A stretch of 64,000 bases of DNA from Argopecten irradians (taxonomy: Eukaryota > Mollusca > Bivalvia > Pectinida > Pectinidae). Made by a program: the position numbers and the translations under genes. Below, piece after piece: positions 58,215 through 64,000 of the stretch (positions within the stretch are counted from its first letter, which is position 1; the number at the start of each line of letters is the position of its first letter). The stretch covers positions 29,940,980 to 30,004,979 of the forward strand of contig NC_091144.1 in NCBI RefSeq assembly GCF_041381155.1, in the 5' to 3' direction. A model generated the notes under the pieces. That model was not told where the DNA came from. It made no database searches and saw nothing but the letters and a program-made list of their open reading frames with translations.

Positions 58215-58714
58215 TCAATGTATGCCTTGTCTCGATTTAATTTCACCATTATTTCCTAAAAAGTAAAACCTGTGAATGAGAATTTGTATATCTAAACCGG
58301 TTACTAGACCTACTACCAATATCGATTGACATGGTATCCAAAGCAATGGCTTAGTATCCTTTCTCGATGAAAATGGTACACCATGAAATCCAAAATTCTT
58401 CGGAGCGTAATCCTCGCATTTCAAAGTGAAATAAAAGATCCTTAATCACTGATTACGTAAATGAAATCTAGACCTCTTCCGGAGAGCACAAAATTCTCCA
58501 TGAAAAATCCTTGTTCATGTAAATTATGATGAGCAGTATACCACATGGTCTCAGAAGAACTTGGTACACTGAAATGGAAAGTTTTAATCGGGACTATGGG
58601 TTTATATGTACAATTTACGGAAGTTTTTAAGATCGTGTGGATTTTGTAACTTAATCCGCACGACTCTCTCCGTTTTGTTGACCTGGTTTGCTCTGATCGT
58701 GTTTCCAAAACCAT
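58215..58714 (-). other. Possible decayed coding sequence
   Basis: Two adjoining minus-strand open stretches in different frames (58442-58714, then 58215-58424) read MWYTAHHNLHEQGFFMENF, SGRGLDFIYVISD and CEDYAPKNFGFHGVPFSSRK. Their composition is protein-like and they abut, which suggests one frameshifted ancestral gene. I do not recognise it. Confidence 0.25.
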
Positions 58715-61020
58715 TCAACTAACCGAATCCTGCACGAACTGTAAAAATGGCCGCCATTCGGATGACAACTCTCCAAACAAAATCGTACCGATTCCTGTTG
58801 ACAAGAGCAAGATTCGTGAGCACTCAAGCTTAATTTGATTCACGAACTTGAAAGCGAAGCAAAGTTATAGATTCCAAACAATTTAAATTTACTTGTGTAA
58901 ATGGTGTCTGTCCTTAAGTACGTATACTAATTGTAGTTTTGACAGAGAACAGTGGGCACCGAATGAACCACAATATTTACATAGGGGATTTACTTCTACA
59001 CTGTAGTGTCTCATCATTGCATGTAAACAACAATTGCTATTAGTCGCTCATTTTGTTTTGCAAATACTATATATACGAGTTTTCGTCATATTATTTGTTC
59101 TGAAAATTAGTATTTCTTGAAACATACAGTATGTGTATAACATTCCGAACTTAATTTAAACTTTGTAATAAACTTATTATCCCAATCGAATATTTATTGA
59201 GACAATGCTCCGCCTCTGAGTCGAGACCTCGGATACATAAATAAGTAGTAGAAACGTCCATAGTATCAAACATACGGAATGATATGTCGCTATACTTTAA
59301 TGCCTATCTGTTTTTCTATGTCCAGTTTCGTCAACATTTCCTTAACTTTTAGAAATTCCTTAAATTATACCAAAAAATAAGAAAGAAAAAAATCTTTGAT
59401 TTAAGTACTATTGATGATGCTTTCTCATGTATAAATGTTTTTCTCATGAATGGGACAGAATCGTGTTTCAAGTTTTCGAAAAAAAAAGTTTCCTTTCGAC
59501 AAGTAAGCAGTATAGGAAGCCGTTGGAAGAACCTCGTTGTAATGCTTTCGAATAAATGACTTGTGTTATTGTTGAATATTGCAACTGCACTTGGACAAGT
59601 AAATATTCCTAAACATGTTTTTTTTTTTAAGTTGAAAAATATGGTTTATTTAATTATATTAAATATGTTCCGATTTTTCGCCACTCTCATTGGCTGATAC
59701 ACTGTCACGTGGAGGGGAGATTTAGCATATCGACTTGATGTTTTCATTTTTGAAAAGCATATTGACTCGATGTTTCCATTTTTAGAAACACCGAGTCAAT
59801 ATTCCCTATTGTGAAGTCACACCCGAATCGATATTCCTATTTTGACGCCACTCTCAAGTCTATATTATGACGTCACAATAGCCCTCCGTCGAGTTCTTCG
59901 GGAAGATGTAGGACTTCAAACCATTCTCCATGAATTTCTATATTAATTAGCACGAAGCAAACATTTAAAATAATTATCATATCTAATATGAAAATTAAGG
60001 ACTTCTGTTTCGGTCCATATGAATATATTACCCTTGTAGAACTTCAAATAATGACCTCGATCATTATTTATTCTACTCGGGAAATATAATAAGACTCTTT
60101 CATTCGTGGATATGAAGGATAGGGATATTCTACCCGAGAGTAACAAAAAGGGTAGATTTTTTTCTCCCATACCTCGACGTTTTCTTGCAATTTTACTGCT
60201 ATTAATTTCCGCCATTTTGATATAAATTCGAAAATAAACGTGACTGTAAGTTAAATCTCCATACATAAAAAATTGCGTGATATTTTCAACGCAAATCCCG
60301 TTGTTTGCGTCTTTAAAAGTAAATCCAGCTTAATTCCAAAAAGAAATTCTTAAAATTGTGCCTAGAAAACAGTAATTTTGTTGACGCTGTAACGTCACGA
60401 GGCTTTATTGCATGAGTAGCCATGCAATACAGCCTCAGGCGACATGGGTGTATTGCCGTGGACCAGCCAGTATTACACGTGTAGGTATACGATAAAACAC
60501 CATAGAGACCTCAACAAAGTTCCATAATTGATATTAATGGTATTTATCTATTTCTTCAATGAATGAAACCTGTAGAAACAGCACTGTATTTTTAGTATTC
60601 ATAAAAGAATTGATTTCATTTTTATATATTTGTAAACTCTGTCGGTATATGAGATAAATGATAAATTGACAACATGTGTCAATGATCGAGACTTGTCAGA
60701 AAACTAAAATTAATGTATTATTACAATTACCGAATGCGGAAGTATTTTAGCAATGTGCAATATTAATTTTCTTTTTGCGATGTCACGTTTTCAAGCCACG
60801 TTTTTCCTGTGAGGAAAATTGACTAAAATTAAATAAAGCATACAAACAACGAGGATTTTTTTTTTAAATTTTATTATTATTAATTATCAATATTCAGATA
60901 TACAATGTATGTTTTTTATATAAAATAATTACAAGTCGTTTTATAATATCAGTAATTATAGAATCTGCTCGAGTGTAAGGAGATCGAAATCAACAACTGA
61001 AATCGATGATCATATGACTA

Positions 61021-61751
61021 CTGGGTCGCGACCAGTTACCGTGATGTACCAATTACCGTGATTTCGGCGCACACTCTTTTTCCCGCACAATTTTTTTTTT
61101 TTTAACAGCTAAATCATGGTAGCTATGCTAGTGTTCATTCAACAAAAAATTGTTCATTTGCAACCGATATTGCCAACACATCTATGTTTTCCTTTTGAAA
61201 TCAAAGTTTGCAACACTCAATCACAGCGGGGTATGGCTTGAAATCATGACTTACTTGCATATTAATCCTAAAATTTCATGAAATCATCGTTTATTTTGTT
61301 TGTCACTCGTTTTCAAAATTCGTCTGCATCAAAGTAGGTCAAAATAATAGGTATACAGTCCTTTTTTCCGTGATGCTTTCGATCAGTACCTGGATCCCAA
61401 AATAACCATGCATTACGATTATATCATTCCACTAAAAGATAAAATATTGGTCACTTTAATGAAACACATAGTAAGTTTTGGTGCAATAAGCATGGTTTTA
61501 AAATCGCATTTCCTTTCCATTTTGAAATCACGGTAACTGGTACTGTATGTATCGTCAACTGTACCAATTAGCGGTGAAAATAAATGGCGTCTGGTCAAAA
61601 AACACATTATAAAAATTAAACAACGACTATTGTTACTGAAGTATCTTGGACTAAAGATAATTCATGTTAATTTTCAACGCCTTCTGTGCGTTAGTTTTGA
61701 CAAAACCCTTAAAAAACCTCGAGAAAATTACGGTAACTGGTCGCGACCCAG
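61021..61751. mobile_element. TA-flanked TIR element (mariner-like MITE)
   Basis: 731 bp with inverted ends of 22 bp (ctgggtcgcgaccagttacc inward at 61021; its complement ends at 61751), bordered by TA at 61019-61020 and 61752-61753. The tip contains the palindrome GGTCGCGACC. Further copies of ttaccgtga or cacggtaact lie inside at about 61050 and 61528. There is no transposase. The TA target fits the Tc1/mariner superfamily, mobilised from elsewhere. Confidence 0.75.
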
Positions 61752-61753
61752 TA

Positions 61754-62660
61754 CGGTACATTTGCATACCGAATAATGTTCAGACAGACTTTCATATATG
61801 TGTAATGCTGATTTGTCATTAGATGTGAATCTGACCGATTGACGCAAGATGAAATGAAATAACACTCTACTAAAATTTTACCGTAGGGCTGCTGCTACAT
61901 AGAATGTTTATGAAGATCGAAATCCCTGTTAAGCCCGTGAATTTACGGTAATTTGACTTACATATCTTTTCCATCATCTTAAGCACTTGTATAAAAATGA
62001 TTTCACCGCTTTGTACAAGTCATTCTTTGTTAATATCTTCAATATCAAACAGCGCGGCAGTTCTGTGTATATAACCTGGGTGAACTCCTACAAACGGCAG
62101 AGCGATATTCAAAGGAAAACAAATCTCAAGCAGTTATTTCAAACATTTTATCAAAGTCAAAACTTAATGCATTTCGGATCGACTGTTTTTCCTGTCTCGA
62201 CATTGTCTGAGCAGTGACATCATGGAGTGCCACTTGTACAAGATTGATTTGGAGGCGGTAGTGTTTGCATGTTCGCCGAAGTTAATAAATTGTTGTCGAT
62301 TTCTTGCGCGTTGGTCAATTTCACACAAACAATCACAAACTTGTCAACAAATATGACTTTCGAGTGTTTGTGGTTTTTAAGTTTATGATAGCGGAATGAC
62401 ATCGCGCCGGGAGATGGGGGACATGTTTGAACACCTAGACAACTCGAGCATACCATAGTTGAGATCTTTACCTAGGTTTATTTTGGTGTTTCTTATTGAA
62501 GTCAGTAGCTTTGACTGTGTATATATAATTACAAGAAAACTCGCAGCAGGATATTGAACAAATTATATAATAAATAATGCATATATTCAAGATAACGCCA
62601 AAAAATACTACATTATGAAAAAAAAAAAAGAAAAAAACATTAGGCTTAGTACATAAACTT
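61754..62660. other. Non-coding stretch
   Basis: Small ORFs at 61987-62217 (plus) and 62220-62456 (minus) have no recognised domain. Nothing else was seen. Confidence 0.4.
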
Positions 62661-62985
62661 GAGTATCAGAGTCTGGATCTATATTTAAAATAGATACAAT
62701 ATCATCCACACAAACTATATCAATGATATCCCTCAGGAAAAAAACAACAACAAAATATTAGTATATAAACATGAGTATCAGAGTCTGGATCTATACTTAA
62801 AATAAATACAGTATCATCCACACAAACTATATCAATGATAACCGAGTATCAGAGAGTGGATCTATACTTAAAATAAATACAGTATCATCCACACAAACTA
62901 TATCAATGATAACCGAGTATCAGAGTCTGGATCTATATTTAAAATAAATACAGTATCATCCACACAAACTATATCAATGATAACC
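62661..62985. repeat. 71 bp tandem repeat, 4 copies
   Basis: Units begin gagtatcagagtctggatct at 62661, 62773, 62844 and 62915, and end in catccacacaaactatatca plus atgataacc. The last three are exactly 71 bp apart. About 41 bp of A-rich sequence separates the first from the second. Confidence 0.9.
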
Positions 62986-64000
62986 ATATAAAAAAAATAA
63001 TAAAAAAGATTCAGCAATAGAATATCCACGAATGATAAACAAAGCACGAGAACAATGTGTTTTGGCATATGAATCAGTAGAATGAAGAGACGACAGTTCT
63101 CTTCAGCACGATTTCTACCACATGTAATCTGATTCAGGAAGCAAACTGTGAAAGTTGTGGTAATGCGTACACTACTTTTTTGAGTGTCGAACACACATCT
63201 AACTGCTTGTAGGGAGCTTTTTAATTCTTTACACAAGAATCACAAGTGAATTTATTTATTATTGTGCGGAAATAATGTCTTTTGACTTAAATTGTAATTT
63301 TTTATCACATATTTTTACTAGATCCAGCGGAAGTTTTTAGCATGCTTTGATGTAATATCGACTTAAGATTTGTGTGTGTTAATGTAAGTTTTTTTTCGTT
63401 TAAAGATAAACTTTATTCCACTGATTCATATACAATTCATATTATACAATTTAGGAATTAAAACGGGAATTTTATTCGTAACAAGTCTTATAAGTTTTAT
63501 TGTATCATATTTTTTGTTTTATGTGATTGTATATGTTACAAGTATTAACTATCACCTATTGTCTATGTAATTATGTAAGGAAATGACAGATAAGTTTTTC
63601 TCACCTATGTCAAATCCTTTATCTTTTTGGTTCATAAAAAATATATAAAGACAATTCATTGTTTTCTTGTGTATTATAAAGCCGAAAGCAAGACATATGG
63701 GGTCATTGTCCTGAACAAAACGGAAAACATAAAATGTTATCGAATGTACTTTGATATTCTTATTCTAATCACGATAAAGTTAAATAATCAGTAAACAAAA
63801 GATAATTACCTATCACGAGCAAAAATAGACGTTTTGCTGACGGAAATGAAAAAATAATTGAATGCATCGATATTGGCCAGAGCAACATGATTTGAAAAAC
63901 GGAAAACAAGGTTTGGCGATTAACAATTGATTATCATTTCGGCTTCCTGCTTTCTTTTGTCAAGGTTTGTTCCGTGCAAAATTGAAATATTATGTCACGA
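62986..64000. other. Non-coding right edge
   Basis: AT-rich sequence without a recognised gene. The minus-strand ORF at 62898-63236 overlaps the 71 bp repeat and is not supported. Confidence 0.4.

Larger units (their letters stand above)
55862..61020. other. AT-rich stretch with scattered hairpins
   Basis: No firm gene. Two fold-back elements are listed separately (56192-56267 and 56597-56720). Smaller hairpins lie at 59759-59802 (atattgactcg arms) and 60401-60438 (arms gaggct and attgcatg). Minus-strand ORFs at 58215-58714 and 59943-60266 look somewhat protein-like but were not recognised. Confidence 0.4.

Noticed and set aside
59943-60266. 107-residue minus-strand ORF containing MAEINSSKIARKRRG
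   Set aside because: The start context looks plausible, but nothing in the sequence identifies a family or an exon boundary.
62898-63236. 112-residue minus-strand ORF
   Set aside because: Its C-terminal part translates the 71 bp repeat, and the rest has no domain.

Overview
The window looks like animal nuclear DNA, most likely from a bivalve mollusc. It is AT-rich with sparse coding sequence, spliced genes with GT-AG introns, B-box/TRIM-like paralogs, a secreted PAN plus sushi protein, tRNA-derived SINE copies, a Mutator-like transposase of a type common in molluscs, and a CCCTAA tract. The species assignment is an inference; no ribosomal RNA or complete tRNA gene was seen.

Layout. 0-5 kb: a possible one-helix membrane exon at the left edge, then a compact LTR element (1310-3328) with apparently identical LTRs and one zinc-knuckle/coiled-coil ORF. 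5-9 kb: a minisatellite and a Mutator-like transposase exon (6829-8070). 9-10 kb: a decayed B-box gene. 10.4-13.1 kb: a ~1 kb non-coding repeat interrupted by a Tc1-like transposon (10652-12341). 15-16.6 kb: a SINE remnant and a terminal-inverted-repeat (TIR) element filled with short palindromic units. 18.4-22.4 kb: two head-to-head B-box/coiled-coil/beta-propeller genes, the minus one with two in-frame stops, the plus one open. 26.4-37.2 kb: a five-exon gene for a secreted protein (signal peptide, PAN/Apple, EGF-like cysteine module, three sushi/CCP domains). Its second exon runs into a ~45 bp minisatellite that repeats the exon end and splice donor, and its last intron holds a SINE and a ~3.4-3.8 kb inverted-dimer element. 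37.6-39.7 kb: a second copy of the 1 kb repeat and a Mutator-type non-autonomous element with a 9 bp target duplication. 44.5-47.3 kb: a 56 bp satellite of about 49 units. 47.3-64 kb: mostly non-coding AT-rich DNA with hairpins, a TA-flanked TIR element (61021-61751), a 71 bp tandem array and one weak three-exon gene candidate.

The host genes that can be supported are the B-box/propeller pair (18.4-22.4 kb) and the PAN-CCP gene (26.4-37.2 kb). Most other structure is mobile or tandemly repeated DNA, and the most distinctive signals lie there: the exon-derived splice-donor minisatellite, the young miniature LTR element, the palindrome-filled TIR element and the inverted dimer with repeated CRE/YY1-like motifs.
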